Origin: Rhodoferax sp. | Lineage (GTDB): Bacteria > Pseudomonadota > Gammaproteobacteria > Burkholderiales > Burkholderiaceae_C | Direction of reading: 5' to 3' | DNA: 64,000 nt | NCBI GenBank assembly: GCA_024235935.1 | Contig: JACKLL010000001.1 | Location: 1 to 64,000 of the forward strand | Shown here: one piece after another, positions 9,505 through 17,760 of the stretch | Layout: the number at the start of each line of letters is the position of its first letter | How positions within the stretch are numbered: the stretch's first letter is position 1 | Notes under the pieces: model-generated | The model's input: the letters and a program-made list of their open reading frames with translations, nothing else | The model's database searches: none | Told to the model about the DNA's origin: nothing | Made by a program: the position numbers and the translations under genes

Positions 9505-10062
9505 TTATGGAGCCAGCATCCGCTCGGTCCAGCTGCCGAATGCCTGCATCTGGTCCGCCACCGCCTTGCGCGCCGCCGCATCCACCAGGCGACCGTCCGC
9601 ATCGAACTTCGGCTGGCAGAGATTGATGAACACCTCTGGTCGCGGCATCACCAGCGCCTCCAGGCAACCGAGGATCTTGCGCACCTCGTACTGGTGCCTG
9701 GCTCCGCCCACCGGTCCCAGCGTGGCCGACATCAGGGCCACCGGCTTATTCTTCAATGGCTGCTCCTGCAATCGGGACAGCCAGTCGATGGCGTTCTTGA
9801 GCACACCGGAGATCGAAAAGTTGTATTCCGGGCTGGCGATCAGCAAGGCGTCCGCCGACCGGATATCCTGAGCCAGTTGCTGCACCGCCGACGGCATGCC
9901 AGCGCGCTCCAGATCCTGGTCGTAAAGAGGTATCTGCCGATAGTCGGCGATGCGCAGCTGCATCCCCTGGGGCATGAGCTCGCTCGCCGCCAGCAGCGCG
10001 CTTCGGTTGTACGACTGACTGCGCAGACTGCCGCAGATGCCGAGAATGTTGCGATGGGTCAT
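9505..10062 (-). CDS. NADPH-dependent FMN reductase-like flavoprotein
   Basis: A 185-residue flavodoxin-fold reductase: the phosphate-binding loop GSLRSQSYNR at residues 11-20 and the flavin-contacting PEYNFSISGVLKNAIDW are both typical of the NADPH-dependent FMN/quinone reductase family. ATG 10062 is preferred to 10119, because the longer form would overlap the FAH gene and begin with a poorly conserved tail. It may supply reduced flavin to a monooxygenase or reduce quinones formed from gentisate-like hydroquinones. The latter is inference from context. Confidence 0.8.
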   Translation of the reverse strand: MTHRNILGICGSLRSQSYNRSALLAASELMPQGMQLRIADYRQIPLYDQDLERAGMPSAVQQLAQDIRSADALLIASPEYNFSISGVLKNAIDWLSRLQEQPLKNKPVALMSATLGPVGGARHQYEVRKILGCLEALVMPRPEVFINLCQPKFDADGRLVDAAARKAVADQMQAFGSWTERMLAP

Positions 10063-10093
10063 GGCGTCAAGTTCCGGGGTCACGATGGATGGT

Positions 10094-10975
10094 TCATGCC
10101 GCGGCGCTTTCCCCGGCATAGGCTGGCGCGACGCGGATCTCGAATTCGCCGACGTCCTGTACGCCAGCCTCGATACGGTCGCCAGGCAGAACCGGGCCCA
10201 CGCCCTGCGGAGTACCGGTCATGATCACGTCTCCCGGCTGCAAGGTATAGAAGGACGATGCATATTCGATCAAGCGCGCGACGTCGTAGACCAGATGCCG
10301 GGTATTCGATTGCTGGCGCGGCTGGCCATTGACGCGCAGCCACAGGTCGAGTTGGTCGGGGTCGGCAATCTCGTCCGCCGTGACCAGCCACGGGCCCAGA
10401 ACCGCGTAGGTATCGATCGACTTGCGAAACGACTGAAACTCGGTGCCTCTGACCGTCATGTCCAGGGCCACGGCATAAGCCGCCACATGGGCCATGGCAT
10501 CTTTGCGCCGCACCTGGCGACAGACCGAGCCGATGACCACGCCCAGCTCCACTTCATGGTCGTTGCGCCGATCCGGAAAACGCAGCACGATGTCCTGGCC
10601 GCAGCCAATCAGCGCACTGCCGGCCTTGAGGAACAGGCCCCAGTCGCCGATGGAGGTGATCTTGCGACCATGGGCAATGCCGGCATCGGCCTTGGACTCG
10701 GCAAGATGGTCCGCATAGTTGATCGGCGCGCCGATGATCTTGCCCGGATTGGCCACCGGCGAATCGAACACGACGGTGCCCACCGCATGGCACTGCGCGC
10801 CCTTCATGGCCTGGCGCATCGGCTCTCGCAGTTGCGGCAGAGCCTCGATCAGCAAATCCTTCTGCGGCAAGGGGTAGCGCTGCGGCGGCAGTCGCTCGAG
10901 CACGCGGGTAACGTCATATACCAGGCCCGCGTCGACCACGCCGAGCCGGCCTCCGTTGAATCGGCAGATCTTCAT
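10094..10975 (-). CDS. fumarylacetoacetate hydrolase family protein, probable acylpyruvate hydrolase
   Basis: A 293-residue FAH-fold enzyme. Metal-ligand motifs are visible: HEVELGVVIG (ExE) and the Asp in YAVALDMTVRG, plus the closing GTPQGVGP loop. The family cleaves or hydrates acylpyruvates such as maleylpyruvate and fumarylpyruvate. It lies 34 bp after a gentisate 1,2-dioxygenase-like gene, whose product would be maleylpyruvate, so it most likely acts next in the gentisate pathway to give pyruvate plus maleate or fumarate. Which isomer cannot be told from sequence; no isomerase gene is adjacent. Confidence 0.82.
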   Translation of the reverse strand: MKICRFNGGRLGVVDAGLVYDVTRVLERLPPQRYPLPQKDLLIEALPQLREPMRQAMKGAQCHAVGTVVFDSPVANPGKIIGAPINYADHLAESKADAGIAHGRKITSIGDWGLFLKAGSALIGCGQDIVLRFPDRRNDHEVELGVVIGSVCRQVRRKDAMAHVAAYAVALDMTVRGTEFQSFRKSIDTYAVLGPWLVTADEIADPDQLDLWLRVNGQPRQQSNTRHLVYDVARLIEYASSFYTLQPGDVIMTGTPQGVGPVLPGDRIEAGVQDVGEFEIRVAPAYAGESAAA

Positions 10976-11009
10976 GACAGCACCCGGCCGATACGCGCTT
11001 GCAATCCGT

Positions 11010-12062
11010 TCATATCTTCTCCTCGTCAGGGGGGCCGTATTCTTCGCGCAGGTAGCCCATGGACGCCATGAACTCGCGGTCGGTCATCAGAAAGATACGC
11101 GCATGGTCGCCAATCGCGGTGTGGCTCACCCAGTTCCAGTGCGGCACGGTGAACACGTCGTTGCGCCGCCAGGTGATGACCTGACCGCCAAGCTCGCTGC
11201 GCCCCTCGCCCTCGGCCACCACGCAGACGGCATTGCTGGTCGTGCGGCGGCGTCGCGTCGGTCGCCCGGGCGCGCATTCGAGCAGATAGCAGTCGAGCGT
11301 GGGCAATACCGCGCCTTGCGACACTCCGTCCACATAGCGCAAACTGCGGCTGCCGTCGGCCTCTGCTGCGGCGCCATCCAATGCCTGGCAGGCCCTGGCC
11401 CATGCGAAGCGGTAGCGGTCGTCGGCCAGGCCACCGGGTGCCGTTCCATCGGGGCCCAGCGTGGCGCCATTCCATGGCGCTGCGGCAGCACGCGTGGGCG
11501 GTGGATGGACATGGCCGACCCCGGGCGTCGCAAGCTCGAAGAACATGCTGTCCAGATGGTGCAGCAGCGGCAGATCCAGGCCATCGAACCACACCAGCGG
11601 TTCCGAGCCCGCATGCACATGTTCATGCCAGGTCCAGGCGGGCGTCAGCACCAGATCGCCCTGTTCCATGGCGCAGCGCTGCGCATTTACCGTGGTGACC
11701 GCGCCACCGCCTGACATGACGAAGCGGATCGCCTGCAGGCTATGACGATGGGCGCGCGCGGTCTCTCCCGGCAACAGGGTCTGCAGGCCCGCGCTCAGGT
11801 TGGTCGTCGTGGCAGCGGCGCCACCGAACGCGGGGTGGGTCAGCAACAGCACGCGGCGCTCCGCGTCCTGCATCGCGACTTCACGCGTGGCACGCTCGAT
11901 CATCGGCTGCATCGCGTGCCAGGGCCAGACCATGGGCGCATCACGTGCCGCCGGCGCGCGTGTGGTGACGCGCTGGTAGCGGTCCCACAGCGGTTGCGCG
12001 TGGTGAAGCGCCAGCTCGCCGATCAAATCGGCATATCCGTCATCCACTGACGATGGCTGCAT
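11010..12062 (-). CDS. gentisate 1,2-dioxygenase-like bicupin
   Basis: A 350-residue bicupin. The N-terminal cupin carries the iron site: HRHSLQAIRFVM supplies two His and LTPAWTWHEHVH supplies further His. The C-terminal cupin ends with PHWNWVSHTA and DREFMASMGYLREEYG, the usual gentisate dioxygenase tail. The enzyme opens gentisate or a substituted gentisate between C1 and C2 to maleylpyruvate, using Fe(II) and O2. It is the first gene of the long minus-strand unit and is divergent from a LysR regulator across 163 bp. Related cupins cleave 1-hydroxy-2-naphthoate or salicylate, so the substrate range is not certain. Confidence 0.83.
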   Translation of the reverse strand: MQPSSVDDGYADLIGELALHHAQPLWDRYQRVTTRAPAARDAPMVWPWHAMQPMIERATREVAMQDAERRVLLLTHPAFGGAAATTTNLSAGLQTLLPGETARAHRHSLQAIRFVMSGGGAVTTVNAQRCAMEQGDLVLTPAWTWHEHVHAGSEPLVWFDGLDLPLLHHLDSMFFELATPGVGHVHPPPTRAAAAPWNGATLGPDGTAPGGLADDRYRFAWARACQALDGAAAEADGSRSLRYVDGVSQGAVLPTLDCYLLECAPGRPTRRRRTTSNAVCVVAEGEGRSELGGQVITWRRNDVFTVPHWNWVSHTAIGDHARIFLMTDREFMASMGYLREEYGPPDEEKI

Positions 12063-12131
12063 GTTGTCTCCGTGCCGGCGGGATCCTTGCCAGGCTGTCT
12101 ATTTCTTGATTGCAGTCTAGTGGGATCTCAT

Positions 12132-12156
12132 ATAAATTGCTACGAACGCCGTTTAT
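12132..12156. promoter_or_regulatory. candidate LysR operator between LysR and gentisate dioxygenase genes
   Basis: ATAAA at 12132-12136 and TTTAT at 12152-12156 form an inverted repeat with 15 bp between, in the 163-bp divergent spacer. The region is A+T-richer than its surroundings. LysR proteins usually bind such dyads (T-N11-A type) upstream of a divergent target. The exact contact bases are not established. Confidence 0.4.
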
Positions 12157-12225
12157 CTGCAGTATCAACATGATGAATATCACAACATCGATGCAGACAG
12201 CGCCGGCCAGGCGTCGGGGCGGCCT

Positions 12226-13158
12226 GTGGAGTTGACACGGCTGGACCTGAATCTGCTCAGGACCTTCGACGCGATTTACCGGCACCACAGTCTGTCGGCC
12301 GCCGCCATCGAGCTGGGGCTGACGCAGCCTGCCATCAGTGCCGCGCTCAAACGCCTGCGCACGCATTTCGACAACCCCCTGTTCGTCCGCACCTCGCATG
12401 GCATGCGACCGACACCCCATGCCGACACGATGGCGGCTGCGATCGCGCGTGCACTGGACATCCTGGGCGGCGTCGGGCAGGCCCAGGCCTTCTCGCAAGC
12501 GAACACCACCATCCACTACAGGATCTACATCAATGATGTCGGCATGCTGGTGGTGATGCCGCAGGTGCTGCGCCACGTCAGTGAAATGGCGCCCCATGCC
12601 AAGATCAGCATCATCGACCTGCGACCGGACGAGGTGGTGGAGGCGCTGGACCGCGGGCACGTCGACCTGGCGATCGGCTACTTCCTGGGCATGCCGAACT
12701 GGGCCCGCCAGCAGACGCTGCGCAAGACGCGCTATGTCTGCGCCGTGCGCGCCAACCACCCGCAGATCGGCAACAGCCTGTCGCTGGAACAGTTCCTGAG
12801 CGCGAAGCACGGCATGTATGCGACCAGCGGATCACCGCACAGCGTGGTCGACGAAACCATGGCGCGGCTCAACCTGAGCCGCGACGTCACCCTGCGGGTG
12901 CCCCGCTTCGCGGCACTTCCGTTCCTGATCGCCAGTTCCGATCTCATCGTCACCATTCCCGAGGATCTGGGCCAGACCTTCAGCCGACTGCTCGACATCA
13001 AGCTGTTTCCGCCACCGTTCGCGCTGGCATCCTTCGAGATCAAGCAATACTGGCACGAGCGCCACCATGCCGAGCCGGCATTCCAGTGGCTGCGCAGCGT
13101 CGTGCACAAGGAGACGCAGGCCATTGCGCGGCAACATGCACGCAGGGGGTCGGCGTGA
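12226..13158 (+). CDS. LysR family transcriptional regulator
   Basis: A 310-residue LTTR with an N-terminal winged HTH (LSAAAIELGLTQPAISAALKRLR, residues about 24-46) and a C-terminal effector domain. The start is GTG at 12226; no in-frame ATG precedes it nearby. It is divergent from the gentisate dioxygenase-led operon, the classical arrangement for an activator of that operon responding to an aromatic pathway intermediate. It belongs to the NodD/NahR-like branch by its opening (LTRLDLNLLRTFDAIYRHHS). Confidence 0.88.
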   Translation: MELTRLDLNLLRTFDAIYRHHSLSAAAIELGLTQPAISAALKRLRTHFDNPLFVRTSHGMRPTPHADTMAAAIARALDILGGVGQAQAFSQANTTIHYRIYINDVGMLVVMPQVLRHVSEMAPHAKISIIDLRPDEVVEALDRGHVDLAIGYFLGMPNWARQQTLRKTRYVCAVRANHPQIGNSLSLEQFLSAKHGMYATSGSPHSVVDETMARLNLSRDVTLRVPRFAALPFLIASSDLIVTIPEDLGQTFSRLLDIKLFPPPFALASFEIKQYWHERHHAEPAFQWLRSVVHKETQAIARQHARRGSA

Positions 13159-13178
13159 GCCAGCCTGTGCGGCATGGC

Positions 13179-13199
13179 GCCGCCGGGCAGGCCGGCGGC
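13179..13199. terminator. hairpin between convergent LysR and scoB genes
   Basis: GCCGCCGG and CCGGCGGC form a perfect 8-bp G+C stem with a 5-base loop between the LysR stop (13158) and the scoB stop (13213). A bidirectional terminator is likely from position; there is no clear T-run. Confidence 0.5.
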
Positions 13200-13212
13200 T
13201 CTCCAGCTACCC

Positions 13213-13851
13213 TCAGATCAGCGTGACGCCGGTACGCTCCTGAACCTGCTCACGTGTGACATCGGGCGCCAGTTCGACCAGCTTGAGGCCTTCGGGCGTG
13301 ACGTCCATCACCGCCATGTCGGTGATGATGCGGTTGACGACACCGACGCCGGTCAGCGGCAGGGTGCACTGCGGCAGGATCTTCAGGTCGAAGCCGCCGT
13401 CCTTCCTGCGTGCCACGTGCTCCATCAGGATGATCACGCGCTTGACGCCTGCCACCAGGTCCATCGCGCCGCCCATGCCCTTGACCATCTTGCCCGGGAT
13501 CATCCAGTTGGCCAGGTCGCCCTTCTCGCTGACCTGCATCGCGCCCAGGATGGAGAGGTTGATCTTGCCGCCGCGGATCATCGCGAAGCTGTCGTGGCTG
13601 CCGAAGATCGACGATCCGGCCATCGTCGTCACGGTCTGCTTGCCCGCGTTGATCAGGTCGGCGTCGACCTCATCCTCGGTCGGGAACGGGCCGATGCCCA
13701 GCATGCCGTTCTCCGACTGCAGCCAGACCTCCATGTCGGCTGGCACGAAGTTGGCCACCAGGGTCGGGATGCCGATACCCAGATTCACATAAAAACCGTC
13801 TTGCAATTCCTTGGCCGCGCGTGCCGCCATCTGATCTTGAGTCCAGCCCAT
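13213..13851 (-). CDS. scoB: 3-oxoacid CoA-transferase subunit B
   Basis: A 212-residue beta subunit starting MGWTQDQMAARAAKELQDG. It carries the active-site glutamate motif SENGMLGIGPFP, where the Glu forms the acyl-CoA thioester intermediate. ATG 13851 has an AGGAG site six bases upstream. With the alpha subunit encoded directly upstream it moves CoA from succinyl-CoA to acetoacetate or 3-oxoadipate. Sequence style suggests ScoB, but in this catabolic neighbourhood a 3-oxoadipate (PcaJ-type) role is possible. Confidence 0.88.
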   Translation of the reverse strand: MGWTQDQMAARAAKELQDGFYVNLGIGIPTLVANFVPADMEVWLQSENGMLGIGPFPTEDEVDADLINAGKQTVTTMAGSSIFGSHDSFAMIRGGKINLSILGAMQVSEKGDLANWMIPGKMVKGMGGAMDLVAGVKRVIILMEHVARRKDGGFDLKILPQCTLPLTGVGVVNRIITDMAVMDVTPEGLKLVELAPDVTREQVQERTGVTLI

Positions 13852-13882
13852 TGTTATCTCCTGTTGCTGTCGTTCGGGTCGT

Positions 13883-14590
13883 TCAGGCAGCTGCCTTCTC
13901 GCGGATCGTGCGTTTCTCGATCCGTTTCTCCGGGCTGGCATTGAGCACCAGGCGGTGCACGTAAATGCCTGGCAGATGCACCTGATCCGGCTCGATGGCA
14001 CCGGTCTCGACGATTTCCTCGACCTCGACGATGGTGATCTTGCCGGCCATGGCCGCTGCCGGGTTGAAGTTGCGCGCGGTGTAGCGGAACTGCAGGTTGC
14101 CCGACTTGTCGGCCCGATGCGCCTTCACCAGGGCCACGTCGGGCACCAGCGAACGCTCCATCACATAGGTCTCGCCGTCGAATTCGCGCAGTTCCTTGCC
14201 TTCGGCCACCAGCGTGCCGACGCCGGTCTTGGTGAAGAAGGCCGGAATGCCGGCACCACCGGCACGCAGCTTCTCGGCCAGCGTGCCCTGGGGCGTGAAC
14301 TCGAGTTCGAGTTCCCCGGCCAGGTACTGGCGCTCGAACTCCTTGTTCTCGCCCACGTAGCTGGAGATCATGCGCTTGATCTGGCGCGTCTCGAGCAGCT
14401 TGCCCAGGCCGAAGCCGTCGACACCGGCGTTGTTGGAGATGACGGTCAGGTCCTTGACGGCGCTGTCGCGCAGCGCGTCGATCAGGGCCTCGGGAATGCC
14501 ACACAGGCCGAAGCCGCCGACCGCCATCAGCTGGCCGTCCTTGACGATGCCTTCGAGCGCCTTGGCTGCGGAGGGATAGATCTTGTTCAC
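13883..14590 (-). CDS. scoA: 3-oxoacid CoA-transferase subunit A
   Basis: A 235-residue alpha subunit with the CoA-transferase family I signature GGFGLCGIPE near residue 25 and SNNAGVDGFGLG. The start is GTG at 14590, preceded by GGAG; the frame stays open upstream but reads across the divergent regulatory spacer and the next gene, so longer starts are rejected. It is followed by scoB after 31 bp. Expression is probably controlled by the divergent PAS-LuxR protein through the palindrome at 14620-14645. Confidence 0.88.
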   Translation of the reverse strand: MNKIYPSAAKALEGIVKDGQLMAVGGFGLCGIPEALIDALRDSAVKDLTVISNNAGVDGFGLGKLLETRQIKRMISSYVGENKEFERQYLAGELELEFTPQGTLAEKLRAGGAGIPAFFTKTGVGTLVAEGKELREFDGETYVMERSLVPDVALVKAHRADKSGNLQFRYTARNFNPAAAMAGKITIVEVEEIVETGAIEPDQVHLPGIYVHRLVLNASPEKRIEKRTIREKAAA

Positions 14591-14619
14591 ATGCGTCTCC
14601 TGAAGATGAGTCCTGAACG

Positions 14620-14645
14620 ATACTACGTAACGACATACGTAGTAT
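14620..14645. promoter_or_regulatory. perfect inverted repeat (candidate operator) in the scoA/PAS-LuxR spacer
   Basis: ATACTACGTA at 14620-14629 and TACGTAGTAT at 14636-14645 are exact reverse complements separated by 6 bp. Immediately after, GTATTTCGTA is repeated directly at 14642-14651 and 14655-14664 with 13-bp period. A 26-bp dyad in an 89-bp divergent spacer is a strong candidate binding site for a dimeric regulator, most simply the adjacent LuxR-type protein. Confidence 0.65.
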
Positions 14646-14679
14646 TTCGTATCCGTATTTCGTAACCATTGCCGCCGCC

Positions 14680-15255
14680 ATGTCATCCACCGCGCTCCCT
14701 TCCGTGCCACCCAGCGACATCGATTACCGGCTGGCCTTCGAACTGGCGCCGATCGGCCTGGTGTTGTCGCGCCACCGCAGCATCGTCGACTGCAACGCGC
14801 GCCTGGCCGAGATGTTCGGCATCGCGCGTGAACTGCTGATCGGCCAGACCTTCCAGGTGCTGTACCCGAGCCAGCAGGAGTACGAGCGCACCGGCGCACG
14901 CATCGCGCCTATCCTCAATGCCAGCGGCCACTATGCCGATGACCGCGTCATGAAGCGCGGCAACGGCGAGACTTTCTGGTGCCATGTCACCGGCCGGGCG
15001 CTGAACCGCGCCAGTCCGCACGAGGCCGGCATCTGGACCTTCATGGACCTGTCGTCGCGCCGTCCGGTCAAGGCAGAACTTACGGCGCGCGAGCGCGAGG
15101 TCGCCGCCAGCCTGATGGACGGCCTGACCAGCAAGCAGATCGGCCGGCTGCTGGCGATCAGCCACCGCACGGTCGAGATTTACCGCGCCCGGTTGATGCG
15201 AAAATACGCGGCCTCCACCACTGCCGACCTGGTCCACAAGCTGATGGCCGGTTGA
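14680..15255 (+). CDS. PAS domain-containing LuxR-type transcriptional regulator
   Basis: A 191-residue protein: a PAS domain at about residues 15-125 (AFELAPIGLVLSRHRSIVDCN, then ETFWCHVTGR) and a C-terminal LuxR HTH beginning LTAREREVAASLMDGLTSKQ with SHRTVEIYRARLMRKY as recognition helix. There is no receiver domain, so activity is probably set by ligand or cofactor binding to PAS. It is divergent from scoAB across a palindromic spacer and probably controls them. The start has no clear Shine-Dalgarno sequence. Confidence 0.85.
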   Translation: MSSTALPSVPPSDIDYRLAFELAPIGLVLSRHRSIVDCNARLAEMFGIARELLIGQTFQVLYPSQQEYERTGARIAPILNASGHYADDRVMKRGNGETFWCHVTGRALNRASPHEAGIWTFMDLSSRRPVKAELTAREREVAASLMDGLTSKQIGRLLAISHRTVEIYRARLMRKYAASTTADLVHKLMAG

Positions 15256-15268
15256 GTCCACTCGCACC

Positions 15269-15949
15269 ATGAACGAATCCTTCGCCCGAGACGAAATCTG
15301 CCGTGTCGGCAAAAGCCTGTTCGACCGCGGCTATGTCCATGCCACTGCCGGCAACATCAGCGTGCGGCTGGACGACGGCTTTCTGATCACGCCCACCGAT
15401 GCCTGCCTGGGCTTTCTCGACCCGGCCCGGCTGGCCCGGCTCGATGCCGACGGCCGCCAGGTCAGCGGCGACAAGGGCAGCAAGACCATTGCGCTGCACA
15501 CCCGGATCTACCAGAGCACGCAGGGCTTCGCGACGGCCCCGCGCTGCGTCATTCACAGCCACAGCAGCCATTGCGTGGCGCTGACGCTGGCACCGCACGG
15601 CAACGAATTGCTGGCACCGGTCACCCCCTACTTCGTCATGAAGGTCGGCCACGTGCCGATCATCCCCTACCACTTTCCCGGCGACCCGCAGGCGGCCGAG
15701 CAGGTAGCGCAAACCGTGGCCCGCTACGCCGCCCACGGTATCGAGCTGCGTGCCGTGATGCTGGCACGCCTGGGCCCCAATGTCTGGCACACGACACCGG
15801 CCGCCGCCATGGCCACGCTGGAGGAGCTTGAAGAAACGGCGCGTCTGTGTGCCACGGCACCGGCCCCGATCCCGCCGCTGGACGCGCTGCAGATCGACGA
15901 TCTGCGCCGCGTCTTCGGCGCGCAGTGGCAGGACCTAAGGCTACGCTGA
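15269..15949 (+). CDS. class II aldolase/adducin family protein, 3' end altered by IS insertion
   Basis: A 226-residue zinc-dependent aldolase-fold enzyme: TAGNISVRLDDGFLITP, then metal-binding IHSHSSH, and a third His in NVWHTTP. It resembles sugar-acid phosphate decarboxylases/aldolases (OtnC-like) and substrate is unknown. The stop codon lies inside an IS5-type element that starts at base 15939. Joining the flanks without the element would give ...WQDLT-stop instead of the present ...WQDLRLR-stop, so the insertion replaced one residue by three and probably left activity intact. It starts 13 bp after the PAS-LuxR gene and is probably co-transcribed with it. Confidence 0.82.
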   Translation: MNESFARDEICRVGKSLFDRGYVHATAGNISVRLDDGFLITPTDACLGFLDPARLARLDADGRQVSGDKGSKTIALHTRIYQSTQGFATAPRCVIHSHSSHCVALTLAPHGNELLAPVTPYFVMKVGHVPIIPYHFPGDPQAAEQVAQTVARYAAHGIELRAVMLARLGPNVWHTTPAAAMATLEELEETARLCATAPAPIPPLDALQIDDLRRVFGAQWQDLRLR

Positions 15950-17100
15950 AGAAGTGCCAGCAAAAAGTGGACGCAAGCCATTTGCCGACCGAATTTGCGT
16001 AGACATCGTCGAAAGCACGCGATTTTGTAGCCCAGTGGGCCTGTTTTGCGGGCTGTTTAGCCCGCTTACCTGGCTCATGGACGCACCTGTGCCATCAGCC
16101 TTTGGCGGGCGAGGTAGATGTTGGCCAACGCCAGTGCAGTAAATGCCCGTGTGGCGTTCTTGGCCAGACCGCGATAGCGTACTTTGCCAAATCCCCACAG
16201 CCGCTTGACCACGCCGAACACGTGTTCCACCCGGGCCCGAATGCGCGATTTGTTGCGGTTCTTGGCGCGGGCCACCTCATCGACAACGCCGTTGTACCGC
16301 GCGCGTTGATTCGTGAAGTCCTTGGCCTTGGGTGCTTTGCCACGGATCAGTTCTTTCTGACTGGCATAGGCCGAGTCACCATAAACACGGTTCTCGTTGC
16401 CGTGCAGCAGATCGGGCAACGGATGCTTGTCATGGACGTTGGCTGCTGTGACCACGGCGCTGTGCGCCAGGCCGCTTTGGCTATCCACGCCGATGTGCAT
16501 CTTCATGCCGAAATACCATTGCTGACCCTTGCGCGTTTGGTGCATCTCAGGATCGCGCGCTTTGTCCGCATTCTTGGTCGAACTCGGTGCGCCAATGATG
16601 GTGGCATCCACTATCGTGCCGGTATTGACTTTGAAACCGCGGGCCTGTAGTTCGGCTCCCACCTTGGCAAACAAAGATTCGCCCAGCTTGTTGTCATTGA
16701 GCAGGCGACGAAACTTCAGCATGGTGGTGGCGTCGGGAACCGGCTCGCATCCCAGATCAATACCCACGAAGCGGCGCAGGCTGACACTGTCGTACAGCGC
16801 CTCTTCGCACGACAGGTCAGCCAGGTTAAACCAATGCTGTATGAAGTGGATTCGCAGCATGCGCTCCAGCCCAATCGGCGGGCGACCATTGCCCGCCTTG
16901 GGGTAATGCGGTTCGATGACTTCACAAAGCGCCGCCCACGGAACAATGGATTCCATCGTCTTCAAGAACTCGTCGCGCCGCGTGGGCTTGCGATAGTTCG
17001 CAAACGCCGCTTCTTGATCAGCCGCCATGGCAAGGGTTTGTTGCTTCATCATCTGATAACGCATCAACGTCAGATTCGGTGGACCTTAATCAGCGTAGCC
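15939..17100 (-). mobile_element. IS5-family insertion sequence, 1162 bp, with 4-bp target duplication
   Basis: The ends are imperfect 20-bp inverted repeats (16 of 20 match) sharing the outer 11 bases GGCTACGCTGA. They are flanked by CTAA at 15935-15938 and 17101-17104. CTAA fits the YTAR target duplication of the IS5 group. One full-length DDE transposase lies inside on the minus strand. Complete ends, intact transposase and perfect duplication suggest a recent and possibly active copy. It separates the aldolase gene from the CMD-family gene, which would otherwise be about 40 bp apart. Confidence 0.92.
16075..17067 (-). CDS. IS5 family transposase
   Basis: A 330-residue DDE transposase. 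Catalytic residues are D154 (TIVDATIIGAP), D231 (VYGDSAYAS) and E281 (RARVEHVFGVVKR), the spacing and Y-1-R-like context of the IS5 group. The N-terminal IS5 domain (GRPPIGLERMLRIHF) is intact. No frameshift is seen. The nearby ATG at 17064 is an equally good start. Confidence 0.93.
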   Translation of the reverse strand: MMRYQMMKQQTLAMAADQEAAFANYRKPTRRDEFLKTMESIVPWAALCEVIEPHYPKAGNGRPPIGLERMLRIHFIQHWFNLADLSCEEALYDSVSLRRFVGIDLGCEPVPDATTMLKFRRLLNDNKLGESLFAKVGAELQARGFKVNTGTIVDATIIGAPSSTKNADKARDPEMHQTRKGQQWYFGMKMHIGVDSQSGLAHSAVVTAANVHDKHPLPDLLHGNENRVYGDSAYASQKELIRGKAPKAKDFTNQRARYNGVVDEVARAKNRNKSRIRARVEHVFGVVKRLWGFGKVRYRGLAKNATRAFTALALANIYLARQRLMAQVRP

Positions 17101-17153
17101 CTAACATAGGGCCTGGCCCGCATTCCCGCAGTGGCCATCGACAAGGAGACCGC

Positions 17154-17726
17154 ATGAGCCGCTACCCCGCGCCCGAACTCAAGGACCTGCCCGAAGACAT
17201 CCAGGCCCGGATCCTGGAGGTACAGGAGAAATCCGGCTTCATCCCCAACGTGTTCCTGGGACTGGCGCGCCGGCCGGCCGAGTGGCGCGCTTTCTTCGCC
17301 TACCACGACGCCTTGATGCTGCGCGAGGAATCCGGCCTGACCAAGGGCGAGCGCGAGATGATCGTCACCACCACCAGCGCCGCCAACAATTGCCTGTACT
17401 GCGTGGTGGCGCATGGCGCCATCCTGCGCATCTACGAGAAGAAGCCACTGGTCGCCGACCAGGTCGCGGTCAACTACCGCAAGGCCGACATCTCGCCGCG
17501 CCAGCGGGCCATCCTCGACTTCGCGATGAAGGTCTGCCAGCATGCCGACGAACTGCAGGACGCCGACTTCGAGGCCCTGCATGTCTTCGGCCTGAACGAC
17601 GAGGACATCTGGGACATCGGCGCGATCACCGCCTTTTTCGGCCTGTCCAACCGCATCGCCAACATGAGCGGCATGATGCCCAACGCGGAGTTCTACATGC
17701 TGGGACGGGTGCCCCGGCAGAAGTGA
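17154..17726 (+). CDS. peroxidase-related enzyme, carboxymuconolactone decarboxylase/AhpD family
   Basis: A 190-residue CMD-fold protein with the AhpD-like thiol motif CLYC at residues 80-83 followed by H87 (CLYCVVAHG). It belongs to the 'peroxidase-related' branch, with the typical opening PELKDLPEDIQARILEVQEKSGFIPNVF. ATG 17154 has an AAGGAG site. Before the IS5 insertion it would have followed the aldolase gene by about 45 bp, so it was probably in that operon; its expression may now depend on readthrough or an IS-borne promoter. Confidence 0.83.
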   Translation: MSRYPAPELKDLPEDIQARILEVQEKSGFIPNVFLGLARRPAEWRAFFAYHDALMLREESGLTKGEREMIVTTTSAANNCLYCVVAHGAILRIYEKKPLVADQVAVNYRKADISPRQRAILDFAMKVCQHADELQDADFEALHVFGLNDEDIWDIGAITAFFGLSNRIANMSGMMPNAEFYMLGRVPRQK

Positions 17727-17733
17727 ACGATGC

Positions 17734-17758
17734 CCGGTGCGCCGCCCGCGCGCACCGG
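17734..17758. terminator. hairpin between convergent CMD and carotenoid oxygenase genes
   Basis: CCGGTGCGC and GCGCACCGG form a perfect 9-bp stem with a 7-base loop in the 34 bp between two convergent stops (17726 and 17761). Position strongly suggests a shared bidirectional terminator, although no T-run follows. Confidence 0.6.
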
Positions 17759-17760
17759 AC

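Noticed and set aside
8144..9871. A 575-residue plus-strand frame opposite the LivK gene
   Set aside because: Antisense shadow; the LivK signal peptide and fold on the minus strand are convincing.
13213..14590. Assignment as pcaIJ (3-oxoadipate CoA-transferase)
   Set aside because: Sequence style matches the ScoAB type and no other beta-ketoadipate lower-pathway gene is adjacent; kept only as an alternative.
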